DNA from: an uncultured Bacillota bacterium
GTDB lineage: Bacteria; Bacillota; Clostridia; Christensenellales; Borkfalkiaceae
Length of the DNA: 39,183 nucleotides
NCBI GenBank assembly: GCA_949297575.1
Contig: CASFTB010000013.1
Coordinates: 1-39,183, forward strand
Direction: 5' to 3'
The position numbers were made by a program, and so were the translations under genes. Below the pieces are notes generated by a model. The model did no database searches. It saw only the letters and a program-made list of their open reading frames with translations, and was not told the origin of the DNA. The first letter of the stretch is position 1; each line of letters starts with the position of its first letter. Of this stretch, positions 31,796 through 39,183 are shown piece after piece.

Positions 31796-31887
31796 AGAGA
31801 CAACCCGCCGTTTGCCGCAAGCGGCTCGGCGGCAGGTTTTCTCTCTGCGGCACATTTTTGGGACTTCTTCCGTTAAGGAATGTACCG
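31796..31887 (+). repeat. Dispersed 92-bp structured repeat, copy B
   Basis: The gapless partner of 23673-23764. First hairpin: CCGCCG-TTT-GCCGC-AA-GCGGC-T-CGGCGG. Conserved linker TTCTCTCTGCGGCACATTTT. Second hairpin: GGCACATT pairing with AATGTACC, with one mismatch. Hairpin 1 keeps its shape although its bases differ from copy A. It begins 54 nt after the fabG stop. Confidence 0.65.
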
Positions 31888-31929
31888 CATTCACGTTTTC
31901 CTTTTACAGCACCCGCGCGCTGCAAAGGG

Positions 31930-31959
31930 AAAAAGGCAAAAGCGCGGTTTTGCCTTTTT
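31930..31959. terminator. Bidirectional intrinsic terminator downstream of fabG
   Basis: AAAAAGGCAAAA (31930-31941), loop GCGCGG, TTTTGCCTTTTT (31948-31959). A perfect 12-bp stem with T-run; it probably ends the fabH-fabG transcript. Confidence 0.85.
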
Positions 31960-32022
31960 CAGAGTTTTTTTGAAGAGGCATGGTTTTGCTTGCGCGAGTG
32001 ATTATAAAAAAATTCTTTCAAG

Positions 32023-32230
32023 CCTTCCCCTTAGGGGGAAGGGGGACCGCTTGCGGTGGATGAGGGGATTTCTGCCTTATTTTCTTCCGAAAAAGGTTCG
32101 TTCGACAAAGATTTTTCGGGAAGAGGAGGTGCCGCCGCGCCTGTCGGGCGTTTTGCAGAAGGCAAAACGCTGACGAGCGCAGGCCTGCTCCGACGAGGGA
32201 GTATGGGCGGCGCCCCATAAAAACCTGAAA
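32023..32230. repeat. Cluster of palindromic units in the fabG-fabF gap
   Basis: CCTTCCCC-TTAG-GGGGAAGG (32023-32042), then ACCGC-TT-GCGGT (32046-32057) and GGATGAGGGGATTTC, the sequence style of widespread Firmicute intergenic palindromic repeats. CTTCCGAAAAA (32084-32094) pairs with TTTTTCGGGAAG (32112-32123), GCGTTTTGC (32148-32156) with GCAAAACGC (32162-32170), and TATGGG with CCCATA near 32202-32218. No gene is supported in 31742-32398. Confidence 0.6.
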
Positions 32231-32293
32231 ATTCATCGCCGGCCGGCAGATATAGGAGCAAAAAATACATTCGTGCCCTTAGCGGCACCAAAA

Positions 32294-32317
32294 AATGAGA
32301 ACGAACATCGTCTCATT
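32294..32317. repeat. Inverted repeat upstream of fabF
   Basis: AATGAGA (32294-32300) and TCTCATT (32311-32317) around ACGAACATCG, whose ends can extend the stem. It lies 82 nt before fabF and could be an operator or leader hairpin. I could not find a convincing -35/-10 pair for fabF. Confidence 0.45.
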
Positions 32318-32398
32318 CGGGAGCTTTGCAGACAGAGCGTTTTTTCACTGCATTTCGGCAAAATTACCGATCCCTGACTGTATCACAGGAGTAACAAT

Positions 32399-33631
32399 AT
32401 GGAAAAGAGAGTAGTCGTGACCGGCCTCGGAGCCATTTCCCCCCTCGGCAACGACGTTAAGACCACCTGGGAAAATATGAAAAAGGGCGTCAACGGCATC
32501 GATACGGTGACCAAATTCGACGCATCCGAATACAAATGCACACTCGCGGGCGAGGTGCGCGGGTTCGACCCCACCCTCTACATGCCCAAGGGCGAGGTGC
32601 GCAAGACCGACCTGTACTGCCAGTACGCCGTCGCCGCGGCGACGCAGGCATACGAGGATTCCGGCCTGACGGCGGAAGACGTCGCTCCCGAGCGCTTCGG
32701 CGTGTACATCGGCTCAGGCATCGGCGGCATCAACACCCTCGTCACCGAACACACGAAACTGATCGAAAAGGGCCCCGGCAGGGTCTCGCCCTTCTTCGTG
32801 CCCATGATGATCTCCAACATCGCATCGGGCACGGTCGCCATAAAATATAACGCGCAGGGGCCGAACATCGGCATCGTCACCGCCTGCGCCACCTCCACAA
32901 ACAGCATCGGCGAGGCGTACCGCGCAATCAAGCACGGCTATGCGGACGCAATGCTCGCGGGCGGCAGCGAGGCGGCAATCATCCCGCTCTGCTTTGCTGG
33001 TTTCATCAGCTGCCAGGCGCTTTCGCAGGCGACGGATAAAGACCGCGCCTCTATCCCCTTCGACAAGGAGAGGGGCGGCTTCGTCATGGGCGAGGGCGGC
33101 GCCGTGCTGCTGCTCGAAGAGTACGAGCACGCCAGGGCGCGCGGCGCAAAGATCTATGCGGAAGTGGTCGGCTACGGCTGCACCAACGACGCCTATCACA
33201 TGACGGCGCCCAACCCCGAGGCGGTCGCCTCCGGTCGGGCGATCGAGCTCGCCGCCGCAGAGGGCGGCATCGCCGCGGGCAGAGGCGTGTACGTCAATGC
33301 ACACGGCACAGGCACCCCCCTCAACGACAAGACGGAGACGCGCGCCTTGAAGCGCGCCTTCGGCGAGGACGCGTACAAGCTGCACGTCTCCTCCACAAAG
33401 TCGATGACCGGGCACATGCTGGGTGCGGCGGGCGGCATCGAGGCGATGGCCTCCGTCCTCGCCCTGTACGAAGGCGTCGTGCCTCCCACCATCAACTACC
33501 GCGTCAAAGACGAGGAGTGCGATCTCGACGTCACGCCAAACGAAGCCGTCTCCGCGAAGCTCGCCTTCGCGCTGTCCACGTCGCTCGGGTTCGGCGGGCA
33601 TAACGGCTGCCTCGCCTTCAAAAAGATTTGA
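32399..33631 (+). CDS. fabF: Beta-ketoacyl-[acyl-carrier-protein] synthase II
   Basis: 410 aa; AGGAG upstream of the ATG. Elongating condensing enzyme with the Cys-His-His triad: C163 ('VTACATSTN'), H302 ('NAHGTGTPLND') and H339 ('MTGHMLGAAGG'), plus the supporting Lys K334. Length is normal. It has no FabB partner in the window. It starts a second half of the pathway, followed by accB-accC-accD-accA, but is separated from fabG by hairpin-rich DNA, so it may have its own promoter or be controlled by readthrough. Confidence 0.96.
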   Translation: MEKRVVVTGLGAISPLGNDVKTTWENMKKGVNGIDTVTKFDASEYKCTLAGEVRGFDPTLYMPKGEVRKTDLYCQYAVAAATQAYEDSGLTAEDVAPERFGVYIGSGIGGINTLVTEHTKLIEKGPGRVSPFFVPMMISNIASGTVAIKYNAQGPNIGIVTACATSTNSIGEAYRAIKHGYADAMLAGGSEAAIIPLCFAGFISCQALSQATDKDRASIPFDKERGGFVMGEGGAVLLLEEYEHARARGAKIYAEVVGYGCTNDAYHMTAPNPEAVASGRAIELAAAEGGIAAGRGVYVNAHGTGTPLNDKTETRALKRAFGEDAYKLHVSSTKSMTGHMLGAAGGIEAMASVLALYEGVVPPTINYRVKDEECDLDVTPNEAVSAKLAFALSTSLGFGGHNGCLAFKKI

Positions 33632-33643
33632 TCGCAGGCGTTT

Positions 33644-33679
33644 GCCGCGGGGGTATCCCCCGCGGCAGGCGCGGTTTTT
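33644..33679 (+). terminator. Strong stem-loop between fabF and accB (attenuator-like)
   Basis: GCCGCGGGGG (33644-33653), loop TAT, CCCCCGCGGC (33657-33666); TTTTT comes 8 nt after the stem. The offset T-run suggests partial termination that lowers acc expression relative to fabF. Confidence 0.65.
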
Positions 33680-33715
33680 CCGAAAAAATTTTCATACAGA
33701 GAAGGAGTGATCGGA

Positions 33716-34189
33716 ATGGATAAAAAGAAATTGCGCGAGATCATCGGCCTGTTCAAGGAGAGCGGGCTTTCCAAAATGGAGATCTCCGAAACGAACGCCG
33801 AAGAGACGTTCTCTCTCAAACTGGAAAATTCCGCGGGTGCGCCCGCTGCCCCCGTGCAGTTCGTGCCCGTGTCGCAGGCTGCTGCCGCGCCCGCCGCGTC
33901 CGCCGCGGAAGAGCCCGCCGAGGCAGCCGCAGAGAACATCAAGGACTACAACAAATACCGCGACATCAAGTCGCCCATGGTCGGCATCTTCTATGCCGCG
34001 CCCGGCCCCGACGCCGAGCCCTTCGTAAAAGTGGGCTCCAAGGTGAAGAAGGGGGATACCCTTTGCATCATTGAGGCGATGAAGCTGATGAACGACGTCG
34101 TCGCCGAAGAGGACGGCGAGATCGTCGAGATCTGCGCCGAAAACGGCGCCCTCGTCGAATTCGGGCAGACGCTGTTCAAAATATTCTGA
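33716..34189 (+). CDS. accB: Biotin carboxyl carrier protein of acetyl-CoA carboxylase
   Basis: 157 aa from ATG 33716, 8 nt after GAAGGAG; the GTG at 33707 is part of that ribosome site. Order: a helical N-terminal region (1-40), an Ala/Pro/Glu linker (about 41-75), and the biotinyl domain (about 80-157) with biotinylated K123 in 'IIEAMKLMND'. Carries carboxybiotin between the AccC and AccAD halves. Length and layout are normal. Confidence 0.95.
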   Translation: MDKKKLREIIGLFKESGLSKMEISETNAEETFSLKLENSAGAPAAPVQFVPVSQAAAAPAASAAEEPAEAAAENIKDYNKYRDIKSPMVGIFYAAPGPDAEPFVKVGSKVKKGDTLCIIEAMKLMNDVVAEEDGEIVEICAENGALVEFGQTLFKIF

Positions 34190-34234
34190 CCCTCTGCCGC
34201 CGCGGCGGCGCAGCGAAAGTGAGGTCCACCATAC

Positions 34235-35338
34235 ATGTTCAGTAAAATTTTGATCGCAAACCGCGGCGAGATCGCCGTCCGCATCATCCGCGCCTGCAAC
34301 GAAATGGGCATCCGCACCGTCGCCGTGTATTCGGAGGCGGACGCGCAGGCGCTGCACGTCAACCTCGCAGACGAGAGCTACTGCATCGGCCCCGCCTTTC
34401 TGAAGGACAGCTACCTCAACATGACGGCGATCATCGACGTCGCCATCGCCACCGGCTGCCAGGCGGTGCACCCCGGCTACGGGCTGCTCTCCGAAAACCC
34501 GCGCTTTGCGGAGCTGTGCGAGCAGTGCGGGCTCAAATTCATCGGCCCCTCCCACGAGGTCATCTCCAAGATGGGCGACAAGGACGAGGCGCGCCGCACC
34601 ATGAAGGCGGCGGGCGTGCCCGTCGTGCCCGGACTGGACGAGATCACAGACGTCGCCGAGGCGAAAAAGTTTGCCGACGAGATCGGTTACCCCGTCATCG
34701 TCAAGGCGAGCGCGGGCGGCGGCGGCAGGGGCATCCGCATCGTACGCAGGGCGGAGGACTTCGAAAACGCCGTCCACACCGCCTCCGCCGAGGCGCAGAG
34801 CGCCTTCGGCAACGGCAAGGTCTACCTCGAAAAATTTCTCACCGAGGTCAAACACGTCGAGATGCAGATCGTCGCCGATAACTTCGGCAACGTCGTCTGC
34901 CTGGGCGAGCGCGATTGCTCTATGCAGCGCAAGAACCAGAAGCTCATCGAAGAGAGCCCCTGCGCCATCCTCAGGCCGGAAACGCGTAAAAAGATGGCGG
35001 AGGCCGCCGTGCTCGCCGCTAAAACGGTGCACTACACCAACCTCGGCACCATCGAATTTTTGCTCGACAAGCAGGGCAGCTTCTATTTTATGGAGATGAA
35101 TACCCGCCTGCAGGTCGAGCACCCCGTCACCGAGTACGTGACGGGCATAGACGTCGTAAAGTGGCAGATCCGCATCGCCGCCGGGGTGGAATTCATCTAC
35201 AAGCAGAAGGACGTCGACCGCCTCATGCGCGGCTGCGCCATCGAGTGCCGCATCAATTCGGAGGACGCGCGCAACAACTTCCGCCCCAGCTGCGGGCAGA
35301 TCAAGTTCATGCACATCCCCGGCGTTATGACAGCATGA
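34235..35338 (+). CDS. accC: Biotin carboxylase, 3'-truncated by frameshift
   Basis: 367 aa, but the family has about 450. Carboxylates biotin on AccB using ATP and bicarbonate. The N-terminal and ATP-grasp parts are intact: 'ILIANRGEIAVRI', 'ASAGGGGRGIRIV' (ATP loop), 'ERDCSMQRKNQKLIEE', 'EMNTRLQVEHPVTE' (R291, Q293, E295) and 'IECRINSED' (R339). The frame then runs from 'KFMHIPG' (G363) into four foreign residues and a stop. The family should continue with about 19 residues (E. coli 'GFGVRWESHIYAGYTVPPY') before 'YDSMIGKL'. That 'YDSMIGKL' is found immediately downstream but in the +2-shifted frame. So about 55 bp is missing, either a real mutation or an assembly/sequencing error. The missing piece corresponds to E. 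coli F363 and R366 of the dimer interface. Confidence 0.9.
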   Translation: MFSKILIANRGEIAVRIIRACNEMGIRTVAVYSEADAQALHVNLADESYCIGPAFLKDSYLNMTAIIDVAIATGCQAVHPGYGLLSENPRFAELCEQCGLKFIGPSHEVISKMGDKDEARRTMKAAGVPVVPGLDEITDVAEAKKFADEIGYPVIVKASAGGGGRGIRIVRRAEDFENAVHTASAEAQSAFGNGKVYLEKFLTEVKHVEMQIVADNFGNVVCLGERDCSMQRKNQKLIEESPCAILRPETRKKMAEAAVLAAKTVHYTNLGTIEFLLDKQGSFYFMEMNTRLQVEHPVTEYVTGIDVVKWQIRIAAGVEFIYKQKDVDRLMRGCAIECRINSEDARNNFRPSCGQIKFMHIPGVMTA

Positions 35339-35532
35339 TCGGCAAGCTCATCGTCTACGCGCGCGAGCGCACGGAGGCGATCCGCAAAATGCAGGCGGCG
35401 CTGTGCGAACTTGTCATCGACGGCGTGCACACAAATGCCGAACTTTCGGGAGATATCCTCGCGCAGCCCGAGTTCAAAGACGGCACCTACTGCACCGACT
35501 TTTTGGATAAATTCCTGAAAAATTATAAATAG
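35335..35532 (+). pseudogene. accC: Displaced C-terminal fragment of biotin carboxylase
   Basis: 65 aa counted from an internal ATG ('MIGKLIVYARERTEAIRKMQAALCELVIDGVHTN...YCTDFLDKFLKN'), matching the last part of AccC. The homology begins at a Tyr codon at 35326. It overlaps the stop of the first part and has no ribosome site of its own, so it is not an independent gene. Joined across the gap it would complete AccC at nearly normal length. Confidence 0.88.
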
Positions 35533-35615
35533 ATCTTTCCGCTCCCTTCCCCGCAGCGGGAGGGCTGCCTGCCCCCGCCCGGGGGGAACACAAGAGTCGT
35601 TTCGGAGGTTAAAAA

Positions 35616-36496
<881 letters not shown>

Positions 36497-36500
<4 letters not shown>

Positions 36501-37261
36501 AGGCGTACGACATCGTTCTGAAAAGCCGCGAAAAGGGCAGGCCCACCGCGGTAAAGTATATCGAAAAGATGATAGAGGGCTTCATCGAACTGCACGGCGA
36601 CCGCCGCTATGCGGACGACGCCGCCGTGGTCGGCGGCATCGGTAGGCTGGCAGGCATGCCCGTCACCGTCATCGGCATAGAAAAGGGGGCAGACACCAAG
36701 GATAAGATCGGGCACAACTTCGGCTGCGCCCATCCCGAGGGCTACCGCAAGGCGGTGCGTCTGATGAAGCAGGCAGAAAAATTCCGCCGCCCCGTGCTCT
36801 GTTTGGTCGATACGTCCGGCGCATATTGCGGCATCGGCGCCGAAGAGCGCGGCCAGAGCGAGGCGATCGCCACCGCCATCATGGAGATGATCCGCCTCAA
36901 AACGCCTTGTTTGACCATCATCATAGGGGAGGGCGGCAGCGGCGGCGCGCTGGGCCTCGCCGCGGCAGACGAGGTATGGATCACCGAAACGTCCACCTAC
37001 TCCGTCATCTCGCCGGAGGGCTGCGCCTCCATTTTGTGGAAAGATGCTGGCAAGGTCGCCGAGGCGTCCGAGTGCCTCAAGCTCACCGCGGAGGACCTCC
37101 TGTCCCTGCACGCCGTCGAGCGCGTCATCGAGGAAAAGGAATTTTCCGACGGATTTTTTGAAGAGTTGAAGGAGCGCATCGCCGCCTTCTTCGAGAGCAA
37201 GCGCGGCATCCCCGCCGACGCCCTCGTCGAGGCGCGTTACGGCCGCTTCCGCAAGTTCTGA
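36497..37261 (+). CDS. accA: Acetyl-CoA carboxylase carboxyltransferase subunit alpha
   Basis: 254 aa from ATG 36497, which overlaps the accD stop; a longer frame from 36005 would lie inside accD. Motifs: 'ELHGDRRYADDAAVVGGIGRL', 'GCAHPEGYRKAVRLMKQAEKF', 'DTSGAYCGIGAEERGQSEAIA', 'IGEGGSGGALGLAAADEV' (oxyanion region) and 'YSVISPEGCASILWKDA'. It lacks the N-terminal extension of the 319-aa E. coli protein, as is normal for Firmicutes. Confidence 0.96.
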
Positions 37262-37305
37262 TCTTTTACATAAGCCGCCCCCGCGCGGCGAACAAGGAGG
37301 AGAAT

Positions 37306-38121
37306 ATGATCGCGATCGTCACCGATTCTTCCGTCGGCTATTCCACGGCGGAGATCTCCAGCCGGGGCATCCTCAGCGTCGTCCCGCTCAACTATCAGCT
37401 GGGCAGGAACCTGTACGAGGAATACGCCTCCGACAGGAACGGCAATTTCATGCCCGTCATGGCGCAGGAGAGCCCCTGTAAAACGGCGCAGCCGGCGCTC
37501 AACAACTTTATCCGCACCTTCACCTCCCTCGTCGAGCGCGGGTGCGACGTCATCTGCATCGTCCTCTCCTCGGCTCTTTCGGGCACCTATTCCTCCGCCT
37601 GCTTCGCCGCGGACCAGGTAGGCGGCAACATCTGCGTCGTCGATTCAGAGACCATCGGCCCGGGTATGCACCTTTTAGTGGACGAGGCCGTCAACATGGT
37701 CAAGTGCGGCCTCTCGTTCAAAGACGTCGTCAAGCATCTCGAGAGTATCAAAAAGAAGATCGGCATCGTCTTTACCGTCGAATCGCTCGACCGCCTCATC
37801 GCGGGCGGCAGGCTCAACAACCAGAAGGCACAGGCGATCCTGAACCTCCGCCCCGTGTTCGTGCTCAAGGGCAAGATCCTTTTCCGCCGCAACGCGCGCG
37901 GCGTGCGCGAACGGCTGGAAGAGCTCGTCTCCCTCGTGCCGGAAAAGGCGCGCCGCCTCATCGTCGCCCGCTGCGGGGAGGGGACGGACGTCTCAGAGTT
38001 CACGCGGCTGCTGCACGGCAAGTATCCCGCTGTCAACATCCACCAGCGCGTTCTGGGCCCGGTGCTCAGCATCCACGTCGGCGAGGGCGCCTTTGGCGTC
38101 GCGTACGTCGTCAAGGAGTGA
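37306..38121 (+). CDS. DegV family fatty acid-binding protein (FakB-like)
   Basis: 271 aa; AAGGAGGAG before the ATG. DegV proteins bind a fatty acid; FakB members hand it to the kinase FakA, so that exogenous fatty acids enter phospholipid. Motifs: 'IVTDSSVGYS' (N-terminal), 'VLSSALSGTYSSA', 'VVDSETIGPGMHLLVDEA' and 'VESLDRLIAGGRLNNQKA'. Ending a fatty acid synthesis operon fits a role in recycling or sensing acyl chains. No FakA is in the window. Which fatty acid is bound cannot be told from the sequence. Confidence 0.88.
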   Translation: MIAIVTDSSVGYSTAEISSRGILSVVPLNYQLGRNLYEEYASDRNGNFMPVMAQESPCKTAQPALNNFIRTFTSLVERGCDVICIVLSSALSGTYSSACFAADQVGGNICVVDSETIGPGMHLLVDEAVNMVKCGLSFKDVVKHLESIKKKIGIVFTVESLDRLIAGGRLNNQKAQAILNLRPVFVLKGKILFRRNARGVRERLEELVSLVPEKARRLIVARCGEGTDVSEFTRLLHGKYPAVNIHQRVLGPVLSIHVGEGAFGVAYVVKE

Positions 38122-38145
38122 CCCGCTATCACCCGCGCATCGTGC

Positions 38146-38170
38146 GGCACGCCGCGCGGTGCGCCTTTTT
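38146..38170 (+). terminator. Intrinsic terminator after degV
   Basis: GGCACGCC (38146-38153) pairs with GGTGCGCC (38158-38165; one mismatch and a G-T pair), followed by TTTTT. Confidence 0.75.
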
Positions 38171-38209
38171 ATCCGCTTCCGTGTTTTTGCGCTGCGGCGC
38201 GCCTGATCT

Positions 38210-39076
38210 ATGAAGAGAAGAATGCTCTACATGCGCTCGACCCCCGGGCAGAGCGCGGCAATTTTATTTCTGCTGGTGGCGGGGCTCGCCCTGCTCCCCA
38301 CGCAGTGGCTGGGAGACCTGCTCTCGGGCAGCGAGAACATCGCGCAGTCGCTGGGGCTGGGCATCGCGCGCATCGCCTGCTTTGCCGTGCTCCTTCTCCT
38401 CGCGTGGCACATGGGCATCGGGCACGTCTGGGCGCCGCAGGGGGGCAGAGCGCTGCTCTTTGCGCTGCCCGCCCTCGTCGTCGCGGTGAACAACCTGCCC
38501 GTCGTCGCCCTCGCGCAGGGCACCGCGGGCATTGAGGACGGGATCGCCGTCGCCGCCTTCGCGCTTGAGTGCATCGGCGTCGGCCTCTTTGAGGAGACGG
38601 CCTTCCGCGGCATCATCTTTCCCTTCGTGCTGGGCGCCACGGGCACCGACCGCCGCGGCCGTTTCTGCGGCGCCGTCGTCGCCTCTGCGCTGTTCGGCGC
38701 GCTGCACCTGGTCAACCTCTTCGGCAATTGGGGGGCTGCCGGAGCAGTGCTGCTGCAGGTGGGGTACTCCTTTCTCATCGGCTGCATGCTCGCCGTCTGC
38801 ACCTTCCGCGGCGCGGGAGTGTGGGCCTGCGCCTTCGTGCACGCAGTGTTCAACTTTTGCGGCAACGTCATCTACAACGGACGCGGCTTCGGCGCCTTTG
38901 CGGACGTGTGGTGCTGGCAGGAGGTCCTGCTCACCGCCGTCGTCGGCGTCTGCGCCATCGCCTATTTCGTCCGGCTCCTGTATAAGAGCCCCGCAGATGC
39001 GGCAGACAGGTTCGCAGTCTTTCCCCCGAAGGAGGAGCCCCCCGCGGAGGCCCCGCCGGAGGATCGCGGAGAGTAG
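38210..39076 (+). CDS. CPBP (CAAX/Abi) family intramembrane glutamic endopeptidase
   Basis: 288 aa from ATG 38210; ATG 38222 is an alternative, and neither has a clear ribosome site. Polytopic protein with about seven to eight hydrophobic helices. The family active site is intact: E-E-T-A-F-R ('LFEETAFRGI', EExxxR), H in 'FGALHLVN', and H/N in 'VHAVFNFCGN'. Members process peptides or bacteriocin precursors, or have regulatory roles; the substrate here is unknown. The C-terminal tail is soluble and rich in Pro and Glu. It lies after a terminator, so it probably has its own transcript. Confidence 0.88.
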   Translation: MKRRMLYMRSTPGQSAAILFLLVAGLALLPTQWLGDLLSGSENIAQSLGLGIARIACFAVLLLLAWHMGIGHVWAPQGGRALLFALPALVVAVNNLPVVALAQGTAGIEDGIAVAAFALECIGVGLFEETAFRGIIFPFVLGATGTDRRGRFCGAVVASALFGALHLVNLFGNWGAAGAVLLQVGYSFLIGCMLAVCTFRGAGVWACAFVHAVFNFCGNVIYNGRGFGAFADVWCWQEVLLTAVVGVCAIAYFVRLLYKSPADAADRFAVFPPKEEPPAEAPPEDRGE

Positions 39077-39156
39077 CAGAAATAGACCCGCCTTTTCTCG
39101 GAAAAAACAGAGGGGCGGGGGGGGCCGGACACTCCACCCGCGCCCCCGGGTTGGTT

Positions 39157-39171
39157 GGGGGGGGGGGGGGG
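39157..39171. other. Run of 15 G at the contig end, likely sequencing artefact
   Basis: From about 39110 the sequence loses normal character (GGGGCGGGGGGGG, then CCCCCGGG, then 15 G in a row). Runs of G at read ends are typical of two-colour short-read chemistry. Coding sequence ends at 39076. Confidence 0.7.
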
Positions 39172-39183
39172 CGGTGGGGCCGC

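Noticed and set aside
31880..32173. Open frame of 97 codons in the fabG-fabF gap
   Set aside because: It runs through several hairpins and the palindromic repeat, has no ribosome site and no family resemblance; it is more likely non-coding repeat DNA.

Overview
The window reads as a chromosomal contig end from an anaerobic, endospore-forming member of the Bacillota, most likely class Clostridia. The evidence is a spoIIR-sleB-ypeB sporulation/germination cluster, a class III (oxygen-sensitive) ribonucleotide reductase with its activase, a FabK-type fatty acid operon of Firmicute layout, and many consensus sigma-A promoters (TTGACA-17-TATAAT). Genus cannot be read from the sequence. Three composition zones are visible: a moderate-GC cell-surface glycan locus (1-9135), a very GC-rich core (about 9300-12400 and 14900-39100), and a strongly AT-rich island carrying one HNH nuclease gene (about 12800-14850).

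Region 1 (1-9135, all plus strand): a truncated surface protein with cell-wall-binding repeats and a C-terminal membrane anchor, a putative lipoprotein, then a tightly overlapping operon: a GT2-HAD multidomain glycan enzyme, a lipoprotein tyrosine phosphatase, glucose-1-phosphate cytidylyltransferase (RfbF), CDP-glucose 4,6-dehydratase (RfbG), an SDR-type reductase/epimerase and an RmlC-like 3,5-epimerase. Together the last four could make a CDP-6-deoxyhexose. RfbH, needed for 3,6-dideoxy sugars, is absent from the window.

Region 2 (9300-14900): a PhoB/PhoR-like two-component system from its own promoter; a divergent pair (183-aa unknown protein and 70-aa XRE repressor) sharing a palindromic operator, with the repressor apparently translated from a leaderless mRNA; then an AT-rich gene for a membrane-anchored HNH nuclease.

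Region 3 (14910-20194, minus strand): nrdG, an XRE regulator with a multi-spanning membrane domain, and nrdD-trxB. NrdD carries a fused C-terminal glutaredoxin, and trxB follows one base after it. The nrdD promoter overlaps two NrdR-box-like palindromes.

Region 4 (20446-26702, plus): an HtrA-like lipoprotein protease with PDZ domain, a DUF2156-GNAT fusion, then spoIIR, sleB and ypeB.

Region 5 (26787-39076, plus): a SecB-like gene with fabZ; fabH-acpP-fabK-fabD-fabG from a second promoter; a 657-bp intergenic region full of hairpins and repeats; fabF-accB-accC-accD-accA-degV; and a CPBP membrane protease. accC is broken as given by a deletion of about 55 bp plus frameshift. The contig ends in a 15-G run that looks like a sequencing artefact.

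The items most likely to be undescribed are a 92-bp gapless twin repeat with two conserved hairpins (after the 472-aa acyltransferase gene and after fabG), the membrane-anchored HNH nuclease island, and the leaderless XRE/operator switch. No tRNA, rRNA, CRISPR array or transposase was seen.
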